NCBI RefSeq assembly: GCF_036492835.1
Contig: NZ_AP025318.1
Span: 62,001-126,000, forward strand
Length of the DNA stretch: 64,000 nt
Reading direction: 5' to 3'
Source of the DNA: Fulvitalea axinellae
Lineage (GTDB): Bacteria > Bacteroidota > Bacteroidia > Cytophagales > Cyclobacteriaceae
Made by a program: the position numbers and the translations under genes. Positions within the stretch are counted from its first letter, which is position 1. Every line of letters starts with the position of its first letter. Of the stretch, positions 44,401 through 52,965 are shown piece by piece. The notes below the pieces were generated by a model. It made no database searches, was not told where the DNA came from, and worked only from the letters and a program-made list of their open reading frames with translations.

Positions 44401-45300
44401 CACGATATTGTCCCAATTGATATATTCGGCCCGCTTCATCATCCCCGGGTCGTTTGGCCTTACGATTCCGGTACGCTCCAAATCCACGGAAAAAAACGGT
44501 TTCCATTCATCATTATTTATGTCGAAACCATATTCCTGAAGACGCATCCCTGCTTTGCGAGCCGGTTCCCTGAATTTGTGAAAAGGGTCGGAATCATCCC
44601 AATCCAGTAAGCGGTGTAATAAGCTTTTTTTATGACGACAAAATTGCCCGCTACCGCACGTGCAGGACATGCTATAGGTATCATTGTTCGGTGAGTAAGA
44701 AAAAGTCACGGTTTCGCCATGAAAACGGCGAGTTTCGTAAACCATGGCTTTCACTTTTCGCCCCGTATTATCCAGGATATTGCTGCGAAGAATATCCTTC
44801 GAGTTCTTTTGCTTTCGGAAATCGGGCTTTGCGTCACCAAAAAAATCATGGAGGAAATTCTTTGTGTCATATATTTCAAAGCTATCCTCTTTTTTGGCAC
44901 TCTCCGTAGGTTCTGAAGACGTAGCCACTTCCTTATTAAGAAACTCCTGCGTCTCGTTTTCGTCCATTTTTACTTTAGAAGGTCCTTCGCCTTTCTCCAA
45001 AGCTGTTTTCAATGCCAAAAGCGACGCCACAATATGCGAACACGGCACTTTTGGTCCGGTATCACAAGAACAGGTAAAAGTGATTTTCGGTGATCCAAAA
45101 TCATTGAGTACAACAACTAAAGGCTTGTCGAAAACATAGTCCACGACCTTGAAAACGGCTTTACGCTCTTCCCAATCAACGGAAAGGCGCTGTGCGTTTT
45201 CAAATCTGAAAATTAGCTCGCCTGCTTTGTATTCGACAAAATTCGACTCCTTCAGCTCTCTGAGCTTATTCTCAACATTCTTTAATTCCTGTAATAGCAT
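41479..45300 (-). CDS. SNF2-family helicase with two SWIM zinc fingers
   Basis: 1273-residue cytoplasmic DNA translocase. The N-terminal quarter has two SWIM-type zinc motifs: Cys77, Cys79, Cys87, His89 (TCSCDTGPKVPCSH) and a second, CTCGSGQFCRH, near residue 215. The C-terminal half is an SNF2 ATPase with Walker A DDMGLGKT, a DESQ box (VVLDESQAVKN), GTPIENN, and the terminal ATP-binding motif IDRAHRIGQ. Bacterial SNF2 proteins of this type remodel protein-DNA or transcription complexes; the specific role is unknown. Single gene. Confidence 0.95.
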   Translation of the reverse strand: MLLQELKNVENKLRELKESNFVEYKAGELIFRFENAQRLSVDWEERKAVFKVVDYVFDKPLVVVLNDFGSPKITFTCSCDTGPKVPCSHIVASLLALKTALEKGEGPSKVKMDENETQEFLNKEVATSSEPTESAKKEDSFEIYDTKNFLHDFFGDAKPDFRKQKNSKDILRSNILDNTGRKVKAMVYETRRFHGETVTFSYSPNNDTYSMSCTCGSGQFCRHKKSLLHRLLDWDDSDPFHKFREPARKAGMRLQEYGFDINNDEWKPFFSVDLERTGIVRPNDPGMMKRAEYINWDNIVRDAIPWQDTEDVLKTMGKISQPEYGLGVLWRKDKYPHLSPLRGKIKKNGTLGTPFRECAEEEIFSLADRLGKRELFVGIWNMDESEYAAATGRNPGAFPDPEFGTLMLDSLRKLRSEMLDTEHFFLNGKIGESPSLQNMDKVILAPRAPELVFHLSKNEEGKRISFSASLLLRDNLIPYNAENMLLSYGVVKHEDTLYLLDSKDAKILTKLFNSIETYNLDARDEGVFVQQFVLPLIEHFHVEMTGIDVPMERIQAAPPQGRIALKEIGEHLVVQPVFNYQLADDWQHEVEMDGGGVFRSLRGDFTYVVERNIEAEGDFRRFVESLHPDFPNQAYGMFFSLSFDKVLQNDWFFGFFQELKEKNIEVLGFKELKKFRYNPNRPNVRLSASSGIDWFGVKMDVEFGGQMVKLADIRKAVLNGQQYVRLGDGTIGILPEEWLERYSGMLKLGKVKDNDLRLSSTQIGLLDNIEEDLAGEEAFAELAEKRARLREFESIKDVAIPHNVKADLRDYQKAGYNWLNFLDDFGWGGCLADDMGLGKTLQVLAFLQNIQNRAEEDEARQTHLIVVPRSLVFNWVREIEKFCPDLTYLDHSDTLRARNAKTFDNYDLVITTYRIVISDIDFLRRFRFGYVVLDESQAVKNPLTQSSKAVRTLTADNRLIMTGTPIENNTFDLFAQFDFLNPGMLGSLDFFRREYANRIDKDKDIRAVNELRKLVYPFILNRKKNQVLKELPEKTEIVEYCEMSPDQRRVYDYYKDLYRNKIKEEIALSGMQGANIHILEGLLKLRQVCDSPALVSQEGQVYTDQSIKMEALFEKIKPIAEEGHKALVFSFFTSMLDLVKARLEEEGIGYSYLSGSTQNRERVVDSFKADVNKKVFLISLKAGGFGLNLTEASYVFLIDPWWNPAAEQQAIDRAHRIGQEQSVFAYKLICRDTVEEKILELQEKKKSLASDVIHTESSFLKQLKPSDIDSLFG

Positions 45301-45564
45301 GGACGTTTTTTATGGAAACCGGAACCTTGCGGGTTGCGCAAGGCATAAACCGTGAAGATAACTTTTATCCTTCGACTATGCCATTTGAAAAATGAAAAAA
45401 AACGCCTTTCAAGCATGTGATGTCAATAAATCCTCGGGTGGTTATTTCAATGAAATGAGATAAGAAAATACGGAATAATTCAACAAGACAACATCTAACT
45501 CCAAGAGACATGAAACATCTGAATTAGACATATCGTGAGGCATTATAGGACCGAATTCTATTCC
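45301..45564. other. intergenic stretch without a gene
   Basis: Upstream region of the SNF2 gene (minus strand) holding only weak AT-rich promoter-like sequences; no coding frame is supported. Confidence 0.4.
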
Positions 45565-45599
45565 AAAAAAAGACCGAAGGAATATAACTCCAACGGTCT
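45565..45599 (-). terminator. terminator of the CpxP-like gene
   Basis: On the minus strand AGACCG ... CGGTCT with inner pairs, ending in a T-run (plus-strand A7 at 45565-45571). Lies 35 bp after the stop at 45634. Confidence 0.8.
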
Positions 45600-45633
45600 G
45601 AAACGATCCACTTATTTGTTTTTATCGATCTGC

Positions 45634-46011
45634 CTAGTTTTTACGCTGTTTTCTGGCTTCTTTGGCCTTCTTTTTCAATTCAGTTTTAATCTTTTCGTAT
45701 TCTTTATATTGTTCTTTGGTCAATACGGCTTTAAGTTCTTTATTCTTTTCCATTTGAGAATTACGGAAAGCGGTGAACTTTTTTCGGCGATCAGTCATCG
45801 CTCTGATTTTGTCAATCTCTTCAGCGCTTTTGCGGTTGATCTTCTCCACTTCAGGAATCTGCTCCTGAGTTAAGCTCAGCTTTTCCGTCATAAGCTCGGT
45901 CATCATTTTAACCCTTTCGTCAATGGAAGGGAGATCACGGTCTTGGTTCTGGGCGTTTACTGCAAAACCAACAAAGAGAAGCATAACGATAGCTAAAACT
46001 GACTTTTTCAT
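45634..46011 (-). CDS. Spy/CpxP-like small periplasmic protein
   Basis: 125 residues from the ATG at 46011, with a signal peptide (MKKSVLAIVMLLFVGFAVNAQ) and a helical, strongly charged mature part containing an LTQEQIPEVEKI segment and LTKEQYKEYEKI near the end, i.e. LTxxQ-like repeats of the Spy/CpxP type. Likely a periplasmic helical chaperone or envelope-stress protein. A longer frame reaches 46146 into the neighbouring barrel gene and is discarded. Confidence 0.8.
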   Translation of the reverse strand: MKKSVLAIVMLLFVGFAVNAQNQDRDLPSIDERVKMMTELMTEKLSLTQEQIPEVEKINRKSAEEIDKIRAMTDRRKKFTAFRNSQMEKNKELKAVLTKEQYKEYEKIKTELKKKAKEARKQRKN

Positions 46012-46123
46012 ATCGGATGTATTTTGTGTTCTTGAGTGATTCATTACAAAGGTATTCTCCAAGGCGCTAGACTCGTTGCTTTTTAAACAAACGCCACTTT
46101 TGGCCCTACCAACAGCTTTATGA

Positions 46124-48874
46124 TTAAAGCTTATAACCGAAAACAAGCGTTACGTTCCTTGTCATGGCATTTGTTTCTGATGTTTCGGTATGAGTTTCAT
46201 GGATTTTGTAATCGATCAGATTGTTCTGGTCAAGAACATCGTATACCCGGATTTTAAGCGTTCCTTTTCTATTTTTAAATAAAGTGGAGCCGATTGACAG
46301 GCTTAGCAAATGGACTTCGGTGTCAAGATGTGGATCGGAATAAAAGTACTGGTTCCATGTGTAATCCAGATCTAAAACCAGCCGATTCCAAGGCCTAAAA
46401 TGCCCTTCAAACACAAGCTGTTGACTAAAAAAATCATTACTGTTATCGTTTAAACTATTATTGGTGAGATTATAACCTGTATATGCGGAGATATTAAAAT
46501 CAATTCTTTTGGAAATATCGCTCGCTATACCAAAACTGAGAGACATAGTATTCAGGTGAGTATTGAGACTGTCACCATTAAAAACAGTAGGCATACGGCT
46601 ATATTCATATCGTAATCCAGTGTTAAGTCTGCTTTTTAATCCTTGAAGAGCAAAAGAATAGTCCGTTCCCACTTTTAGATTAATGGATCCGTCCAAATTG
46701 ACTGGCGTAGTTAATTGGGTTCCGGCTTTTAGTTCGACTCCATGAATCATGGTTTTCTCAGTCAAAAAATCGGTTCTCAGACCTGTAAAATTATAGCCGT
46801 ATTTAAAAAACGTAAACGCAGAAAGAAAGCGCCCGCCTTCGTCCAATATCTGGTTATAACGTAGCATTCCTAAATATTGCGTTCCCAATTCCAACTCCGG
46901 ATTGCCCGCATAGATATTCGTAGGGTCGGAACGGTCTGCCGCCGGCAATACCTGCTCCGGTGTGGGAACTGTCGTATTTCCCCTAAAGAAAAAGGTGAGA
47001 TTTCTGTCTAGATCAATAAAGTATTTGCCAAACAGCGTAGGCAAAACCTTCCCATACTTCTTTTTATAATTTAATTCCGGATCTATTACGTCACCGAAAC
47101 TATAAGCCGTATGTTCATATGCCAACCCAATATTATAAAGTAGGTGAAGACCGAAACGGCTAACCCCAATTTCGCCCCTATTGGTGTGGATTCGGCTATA
47201 AGAGTCAGCGGAAATATCAAGATCGGGAGTGGATGAAAAACCCACTGAAAGATCTTCCGGAAAGCTTTCTTGAAGAGCGTCACGCCAAGAATAGTCATAT
47301 TTATAAACAAAATTCAAATTGGAGAGCATCCCTACCGGAAGTTTGTATGAAAGCCTTATTGTCGCTTGGTTATCAGACATTCCCAAATCATCAATCTGCC
47401 GTAATTTTTCTTCGGAAATCTGCTTCAAACCACCCTCGGGAGTTGCGCTTAAACGGGTAGTATTTATTTCGAAATCACGCTCCTGATTATCGGCTCCAAG
47501 CCGCATGTTTGCCAATGCGGTAAACGATTTCCCATCATCTCCGATTTTCCTTAGCCAAATAAGCGTAGTATTGGATTTAAGGGAATTATTCGATGAGCTT
47601 AATGACGTATTCGATAAATTGGTAAATGCCTCCGAATTCCCATTGCCTTCCGACCGCTCCGAGCTTTCACTTTCTACATTGCGAAAGGTAAAACGTTGGG
47701 CCAATATCAGGCGGTTTTCCGGATTAAGGTTATGGGTTACCTTAAGTTTCAATTTATGGATATTGGTCTCGGAGCCCAGAGTGTCTTTTGTTCCGAAAAA
47801 AACACTGTCGGCATAATTCCGAAGAGATTCTCTTTTTAATTCGGAATCTATATTTCCCGAAGTATAGTTTATGGAAACCTCTGTCTTTCTCCCGATCAAC
47901 GTATTATAATTCAACCCGAAAGTGCGGATATCATTATCTCCGGCCATCTCACTTTCTGGGGAACTGCTCCCTGCCACTTTTTCTTCAATAACCTGCTGTA
48001 AAGACCGAAAGTCAGCGATATCAGTTTGGCTCTCATTCAGGTTATTCCGTTCTGCAGTAATTGTAAGGCTACGGCGATCGCTTATTCTGGATGTGTTTCC
48101 CTCAAAAATATAATGACCATCGGGACCCGCGCCGATACGATATTGGCCGAGCCATTGCCCTGAAACATCCGGTTTAGTAATAATATTGATAGCTTTGGAA
48201 CTATTCCCGCCCGCATATCCGGTAAAGGTCGCCACCTCGCCATAGTCGTCAAATAATTCTACGCTCTGGATAGCGTCTGCGGGTAAAGCATTAAGTGCCG
48301 CTTTAGGATCATCATCGTAAAATGGCTTTCCGTTAAGGTACACTTTCTTAACCTGTTCACCCTCTGCTTCTACCTTGTTCTTCCCCACTTTTATCAAAGG
48401 AAGTTTCTTTAGTAAATCCAACCCTTTGGCTTCATCATTAACTTGAAGTGTGGACGTTTGAAAAGACAAAGTATCTCCCTTTTTCCGGACTATGGATTTG
48501 GTAGCTTCAACGGTAACTCCATCCAGTGCCCGTATTTCGGGAAACAAAATAATATTCCCTAACTGCGTTTCACCAACAATTAACGAAATAGGAATATCCA
48601 GCGATTGGTACCCAACAAAGCGAATTTGGAGAGTATCTAAAAAAACATTTTCGAAATCGGCGTTTAATACAAAATTTCCGGAAAGGTCGCTTACCGTAGC
48701 TATTCCAATTTTTTTTAATCGGATGTATCCGCCTGGGAGCGCCGCGCCATCGCTCTTGTCCAATATTTTTCCACTGATTAGACAACTTTTTCGGTCTTGA
48801 GCCACGAGTTGGCCTACAGTGGAGATCAGTGCAATTAAAAAAGATAAAATAACTTTTTCAGAACGTCTTGCCAT
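46124..48874 (-). CDS. outer membrane beta-barrel protein (TonB-receptor-like)
   Basis: 916 residues with a signal peptide ending near TVGQLVAQ. An N-terminal carboxypeptidase-regulatory-like domain (CLISGKILDKSDGAALPGG) is followed by a plug-like region (GVTVEATKSIVRKKGDTLSF, DLLKKLPLIKVGKNKVEAEG) and a long barrel of the outer-membrane beta-barrel family. It differs from SusC and has no SusD partner. The start codon sits inside a perfect 10-bp inverted repeat. Function and ligand unknown. The CpxP-like gene lies 112 bp downstream. Confidence 0.88.
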   Translation of the reverse strand: MARRSEKVILSFLIALISTVGQLVAQDRKSCLISGKILDKSDGAALPGGYIRLKKIGIATVSDLSGNFVLNADFENVFLDTLQIRFVGYQSLDIPISLIVGETQLGNIILFPEIRALDGVTVEATKSIVRKKGDTLSFQTSTLQVNDEAKGLDLLKKLPLIKVGKNKVEAEGEQVKKVYLNGKPFYDDDPKAALNALPADAIQSVELFDDYGEVATFTGYAGGNSSKAINIITKPDVSGQWLGQYRIGAGPDGHYIFEGNTSRISDRRSLTITAERNNLNESQTDIADFRSLQQVIEEKVAGSSSPESEMAGDNDIRTFGLNYNTLIGRKTEVSINYTSGNIDSELKRESLRNYADSVFFGTKDTLGSETNIHKLKLKVTHNLNPENRLILAQRFTFRNVESESSERSEGNGNSEAFTNLSNTSLSSSNNSLKSNTTLIWLRKIGDDGKSFTALANMRLGADNQERDFEINTTRLSATPEGGLKQISEEKLRQIDDLGMSDNQATIRLSYKLPVGMLSNLNFVYKYDYSWRDALQESFPEDLSVGFSSTPDLDISADSYSRIHTNRGEIGVSRFGLHLLYNIGLAYEHTAYSFGDVIDPELNYKKKYGKVLPTLFGKYFIDLDRNLTFFFRGNTTVPTPEQVLPAADRSDPTNIYAGNPELELGTQYLGMLRYNQILDEGGRFLSAFTFFKYGYNFTGLRTDFLTEKTMIHGVELKAGTQLTTPVNLDGSINLKVGTDYSFALQGLKSRLNTGLRYEYSRMPTVFNGDSLNTHLNTMSLSFGIASDISKRIDFNISAYTGYNLTNNSLNDNSNDFFSQQLVFEGHFRPWNRLVLDLDYTWNQYFYSDPHLDTEVHLLSLSIGSTLFKNRKGTLKIRVYDVLDQNNLIDYKIHETHTETSETNAMTRNVTLVFGYKL

Positions 48875-48900
48875 GGTGTTTTATATTGTTACCATGGCAA
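48868..48900. promoter_or_regulatory. perfect inverted repeat over the barrel-gene start codon
   Basis: TTGCCATGGT (48868-48877) and ACCATGGCAA (48891-48900) form a perfect 10-bp stem with a 13-nt loop; the ATG of the beta-barrel gene (48872-48874) lies in one arm. In the mRNA this hairpin would bury the start codon; as DNA it could be a dimer operator. Confidence 0.65.
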
Positions 48901-48998
48901 TTAGGCTCAAACGATTTGATGAAGAAGCAGTAGTTAAACAAACGGCGGTATTATCGCTACAAACGTTCCTCTTTCTCTTATTTCAATAATCCGTCGTA

Positions 48999-49388
48999 TT
49001 ATTCGGCACTTTCCATTAATCTCCAAGGTGGGTTAAGCCTGTTCTCTCCGGCAAAAAATAGGATCAATTGATTGCCGTCCGGATCTTTTAGCCTCGCCTC
49101 TCTCCAAAGCCAATTTTGATTCTCAGGATCTTGATCAAACTCAATACCTTTCGATTTGAGTTCGCTTACACTCTCATCAAGGTTTTCACATTCGAAATAA
49201 ACGTAAATACCATCACCTTTCGGAAGCTCTTCAACCAAGTGGATCGAAAACGTAGAATTCCCATCCGGGCATTCAAACCTTGCGTAATGCGGTAAGGCCT
49301 TCACTATTAATTTCAGGCCTAGTCTTTGGTAAAATGGAATCGATTCGGATAAATCCAGTGACGGGACTGTTATTTGGTTTAAGTTCAT
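48999..49388 (-). CDS. VOC-family (glyoxalase-like) protein
   Basis: 129 residues from the ATG at 49388. Vicinal-oxygen-chelate fold: starts LNQITVPSLDLSESIPFYQRLGLKL, metal-site candidates Glu/His in RFECPDGNSTFSIHLVEE, and the C-terminal RLKDPDGNQLILFFAGE. Relatives include glyoxalase I, fosfomycin-resistance and bleomycin-binding proteins; this one is a generic member and its substrate is unknown. Single gene. Confidence 0.88.
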   Translation of the reverse strand: MNLNQITVPSLDLSESIPFYQRLGLKLIVKALPHYARFECPDGNSTFSIHLVEELPKGDGIYVYFECENLDESVSELKSKGIEFDQDPENQNWLWREARLKDPDGNQLILFFAGENRLNPPWRLMESAE

Positions 49389-49424
49389 CAAGAAGATATT
49401 AATACGCTACAATAATTATATTAG

Positions 49425-49451
49425 AAAACGGGCCTAGATTTCGGCCCGTTT
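49425..49451 (-). terminator. terminator after the SRPBCC lipoprotein gene
   Basis: 9-bp stem AAACGGGCC / GGCCCGTTT with an 8-nt loop, followed on the minus strand by TTC; 15 bp beyond the stop of the gene ending at 49466. Confidence 0.75.
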
Positions 49452-49465
49452 ACGTCTTTGAATAA

Positions 49466-50101
49466 TCAAAAATTCGGTAATCCTTTCAGCAATTCGCCAG
49501 TAGCCAAAAAGTGATTACTAGCTTTGGCCCAAGAGTCCATCATTGTTGTATAAAACTCTTTATTGAAAACCCCTAAATCTTCATCTCCGTCCTTACCTAA
49601 TGAAGTCATTGTGTAGGTAATCGTTGACTCGCAGGTCTTATCCGTTAATGGCTTTACATCTATTTCCAGCTTTACAAAAGTACGCCCCGGAGTGTGATGT
49701 ACCATTTCCACCCGGCCTTTATCGATGTCGTATTCCGTTACGTACCAGACAGTCTGCTCTCCATGCCCTTCAGTTACGAATACGCAGTCTTTTTCAACTA
49801 GACCTGAATTACTGTAAACTACACTCGGCAACCAGTTTTCGCACCATTCCAATTCTTTTACGGGGCAGTACAAGGCCATTATTTCCGGTATTGACCCGCT
49901 GTTTACAATGTGTGACCTGGTATGTGAAACCCGTTTCGGCTTAATGATTTTCATAGTTTTTCGCTTTTGTTCTAATGTCATTCCTTTATGTGTTTCATGG
50001 CCGTGCCCGCCAGAGGAACAAGACATAAAAAACAAGGCTAGCGCATAAAGCGAAGTTGACAATGTGCTGCACACCACTTTTCCAACATTCTTACTTTTCA
50101 T
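49466..50101 (-). CDS. SRPBCC-like lipoprotein
   Basis: 211 residues. Lipoprotein signal with acylated Cys28 (FFMSCSSGG), followed by a His-rich linker (GHGHETHKG) and a domain of the START/SRPBCC fold: EWCENWLPSVVYSNSG, HHTPGRTFVKLEIDVKPL, ITYTMTSLG and a C-terminal helix. Such domains bind hydrophobic ligands. The His-rich stretch could bind metal. The Crp/Fnr-like regulator gene lies just upstream (92 bp gap), same strand, so the two might be functionally linked. Confidence 0.75.
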   Translation of the reverse strand: MKSKNVGKVVCSTLSTSLYALALFFMSCSSGGHGHETHKGMTLEQKRKTMKIIKPKRVSHTRSHIVNSGSIPEIMALYCPVKELEWCENWLPSVVYSNSGLVEKDCVFVTEGHGEQTVWYVTEYDIDKGRVEMVHHTPGRTFVKLEIDVKPLTDKTCESTITYTMTSLGKDGDEDLGVFNKEFYTTMMDSWAKASNHFLATGELLKGLPNF

Positions 50102-50192
50102 CGGATCAAGTTTTTCTTAACGGACAAAATCTTCACTTTGTCCTATTCCTAATTATCCGTACAAAAGTATATCGCCGACTATTCCGTTTCAT

Positions 50193-50708
50193 TTACATTT
50201 GTTGAGAAAACGATTTCTTTGTCCGACTCAACTGGGTGGGGGTTATTCCCAAAAAATTCGCGATATGATAATGAGGTATACGATTAATCAATCCGGGGTA
50301 TTCTTTTAAAAACCATTTGTATTTGGTCAATGCGTTTCCGTCGATTAATGCCATTACCCGAGCGTGATTCTGCTCGTTTAGCTTTTGAAAATGACCCAAT
50401 ATCACTCTCGTGAGATATGAGTCTTGATTAAAACAAGACATCACGTCCTTATAATTGGCAACGGACAATTGACAGTCTTCCAGCGCCTGAACGCTCATAG
50501 TGGCTGGAATATTCGGAATATAATTCCCCGAAACTAGATCTCCTTCCTTAAAAAAATGGGTTACGACCTCTTCTCCCTCATCATTTGGTGTATAACCCCG
50601 CAATACTCCCTTGATCACCTGACCGATCATAAAATTCTGACGTCCAGCTTTCACAAAATATTCACCTTTGAGAAGCCTAAGGTCTGAGTGTAAGTTATCC
50701 TCTTTCAT
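50193..50708 (-). CDS. Crp/Fnr-type transcriptional regulator
   Basis: 171 residues; an N-terminal cNMP-binding-like beta barrel (GEYFVKAGRQNFMIGQVIKG, VVTHFFKEGDLVSG) and a C-terminal helix-turn-helix whose recognition part is IANFLGITPTQLSRTKKSF. The first strands are short relative to Crp, as is common in Bacteroidetes members; ligand unknown. Transcribed from the same strand as the SRPBCC lipoprotein gene. Confidence 0.9.
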   Translation of the reverse strand: MKEDNLHSDLRLLKGEYFVKAGRQNFMIGQVIKGVLRGYTPNDEGEEVVTHFFKEGDLVSGNYIPNIPATMSVQALEDCQLSVANYKDVMSCFNQDSYLTRVILGHFQKLNEQNHARVMALIDGNALTKYKWFLKEYPGLINRIPHYHIANFLGITPTQLSRTKKSFSQQM

Positions 50709-50793
50709 AATAAAGAAAACGCTTTAGTCGCAAATGAATTATTTACGGCTAAACGCGTTCTCCGGTTTTATTGATACGACAATAAGCCTTACA

Positions 50794-51498
50794 CTAATCC
50801 TCCCTATCAAGTTCAATAAAATAGGTTACATCAAGAAATAATCGTTTTGGCCCAGAATGGGTCTCATCTTCAGTAAGTTTCTGTAATTGCTGACTCCCGA
50901 AAGGCGATAATTTTGGTCCTGTTTCTTCATCGCCTTCTTGCAACTCCTTTAGTTGACCACCCATTAATATTCTTTGTTTAGGAAGCGGACCGAACTCTTT
51001 ATGAATAGCAACACAGCAAACTTCCGAAGAATTGCCTTCACCAACCTCGTAAACTTCATATTCCTCTAAAATGGGCGTTGACAAAAACGTCATCACACCA
51101 TCTATCTGAATAGGTACCTGAATCGTACCACTCAAAAGCGTTTTAGAATCAGTATGTCGAGGCACACCCGTCAATATTATATTTGTCTCAGCCTTGCCTT
51201 CGCTCGAAATCTTTTCGGGAGAAAGCCTTTGCGGACGATATTTGACATAGCTTTTTCGCATACCCTTATCCAACCGTGAGAGTACCGTTTTTTGATTTGA
51301 CGGAGACAATCTGGACAAAGACATTTCCATAAATAAGACGGCTTTCGCAATATCACCAAGAAAACCACCTGCTTTTTCAACTTCAGCAGAGCTTATAACG
51401 CCGTCATGTGCTTTGGTGAAAAAATTAAAAAAACGGCCTCCATTGTCCAGCGCATCCAATGCCTCGGATAGGGATTTATATGGAACAGGGTTCTTCAT
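50794..51498 (-). CDS. hypothetical protein, unrecognised family
   Basis: 234 residues from the ATG at 51498 (a longer frame reaches 51552). No signal peptide or membrane helix. Two parts can be told apart: a helical N-terminal half (MKNPVPYKSLSEALDALD ... SLSRLSPSNQKTVLSRLDKG) and a beta-rich C-terminal half (TNIILTGVPRHTDSKTLLSG, ILEEYEVYEVGEG, FLDVTYFIELD). I cannot assign a family. Genes on both sides are on the same strand. Confidence 0.75.
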   Translation of the reverse strand: MKNPVPYKSLSEALDALDNGGRFFNFFTKAHDGVISSAEVEKAGGFLGDIAKAVLFMEMSLSRLSPSNQKTVLSRLDKGMRKSYVKYRPQRLSPEKISSEGKAETNIILTGVPRHTDSKTLLSGTIQVPIQIDGVMTFLSTPILEEYEVYEVGEGNSSEVCCVAIHKEFGPLPKQRILMGGQLKELQEGDEETGPKLSPFGSQQLQKLTEDETHSGPKRLFLDVTYFIELDRED

Positions 51499-51583
51499 TA
51501 CAAACGTATTTATAAACGGAAAAAGGTCAAACACTGACTGATCATAATACAATTATCCAGCATCATTTCCCAAAAATAAAAAT

Positions 51584-52739
51584 CTATTTCACTGTATATA
51601 CAATCAGAACCGGATTATCTTTTTCCTTCACTTGGTTTGCCAAAAACTGAAATGCTCCCTTCTTTTTAGAATTACCTGAAAATGATTTAAAAGAGTTTGT
51701 GGTAATATGATCTTTTAGTTGAAAAGCGTTTACCCAACCCAAAGCCAAACTTTGTTTGCCCATGCCAGCTTCGAGTTTAATAGGTAATCCACCGTCAATA
51801 TCATTTACGAGTCCCTCATTCTCTCCCCTGCCAAATACGGATACATGACCAGAATTAATATCGGTAAACATTCGTCGTATATTTCCCTTGATAGTAGAAA
51901 TTCAAAAACAGGTATTTATCCGTTCCTAAAATTCCCTTAAAGACATAGTGCTTCCCCGAATTTTTCATCCAATAATGACCATAGTCTCTTGTTCTAGTAG
52001 CGATATCGAATCCCCGGTCTTGCTGATCCAATACAAATACAGGTTCATTCCTACCACCTACCCTAAAAATCGTATCAGAGTTCATTTCTTTGCAATACAG
52101 ATTATTACCTGTGGTATAAAAGAAATGTTCCTTAAAAAATGCCCAGTTCCATTTTACAGTATTGAACCTAAAATGGTTTGGTCGCGAACCAACTTCATTA
52201 CCATCCTTGTCCAGACAATACCAAGATACTGGAGATTGCCCACTTGCGTTACTCTGAAGGCAAAGCATCTTGTCGCCATATGCCTGTAATGACGATACTT
52301 GCTTCTTTGCGGGAAGAATTATATTCTGATGGAAACTACCATCATACTTATAAATAACAATTCCCTCAGGCTTAGCCACCCACACCGTTTTTGTCGGTTC
52401 GGATACCGTAAACGATTTTACATAAGAAAACTCTTGTGGCCCCTTACCCTTTTTTCCAACAATATTCAGAAATCGTCCGGCCTTATTAAAGCGGGCAATC
52501 TGTTCCCCATCGAAAATAAAAAAATCGTCTCGGGTAGGACACATGATTTTTATATCCGATAAGAAAACACTATCTGTTTCCAAAGGGATATACTGAATAT
52601 CTGCAATAAACTCCGATGCCTTTAACTCTTCCTGCTTGTCACTGATAGGGATGACTTTAAATTCATTCGAAGGCTTACTTTCTTCACAAGAACAAATCAA
52701 TAAAGGGAATAAAAGACAGATTAATGGCAAATTTTTCAT
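51584..52739 (-). pseudogene. frameshifted 6-bladed beta-propeller lipoprotein
   Basis: One ancestral gene split by a single-base frameshift. The first part (52739-51855) encodes a lipoprotein signal (LLICSCEES, acylated Cys18) and propeller-like repeats (VFLSDIKIMCPTRDDFFIFD, FNKAGRFLNIVGKKGKGPQE), then ends early at a stop. The remaining 95 residues, carrying the family C-terminal motif NDIDGGLP and a closing DNPVLIVYTVK, are found in the next frame (51871-51584). Skipping one C in the CC at about 51861-51862 restores NVYDINSGHV across the joint, which reads as natural family sequence. Either a recent pseudogene or a base-call error. Confidence 0.85.
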
Positions 52740-52881
52740 GACTTGTGAGGTGTAATCAACTATGAAAGGCTAACAATCAACAATTCACTAAATTATTAGT
52801 CTAATATATTATGTTTTTCCCACAACCAACCGATTGTCCTTATTTTATACATCCAAGAAACATCTTCTCTGAGTTCCCCTT

Positions 52882-52914
52882 CCATTCATTTAGTTCCCCG
52901 TACCGTTCGTTTAG
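52882..52914. promoter_or_regulatory. direct repeat, possible LytTR-binding site
   Basis: CCATTCATTTAG (52882-52893) is repeated as CCGTTCGTTTAG (52903-52914), start-to-start distance 21 bp, i.e. two helical turns, the usual layout for LytTR-type response regulators. It lies 52 bp upstream of the sensor kinase start and in the gap shared with the divergent propeller gene, so it may control one or both. Confidence 0.5.
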
Positions 52915-52965
52915 CTTTTCATTATATTCAAGATAAATAGTCTTTCTTCGCACAAAAAGACAGAA

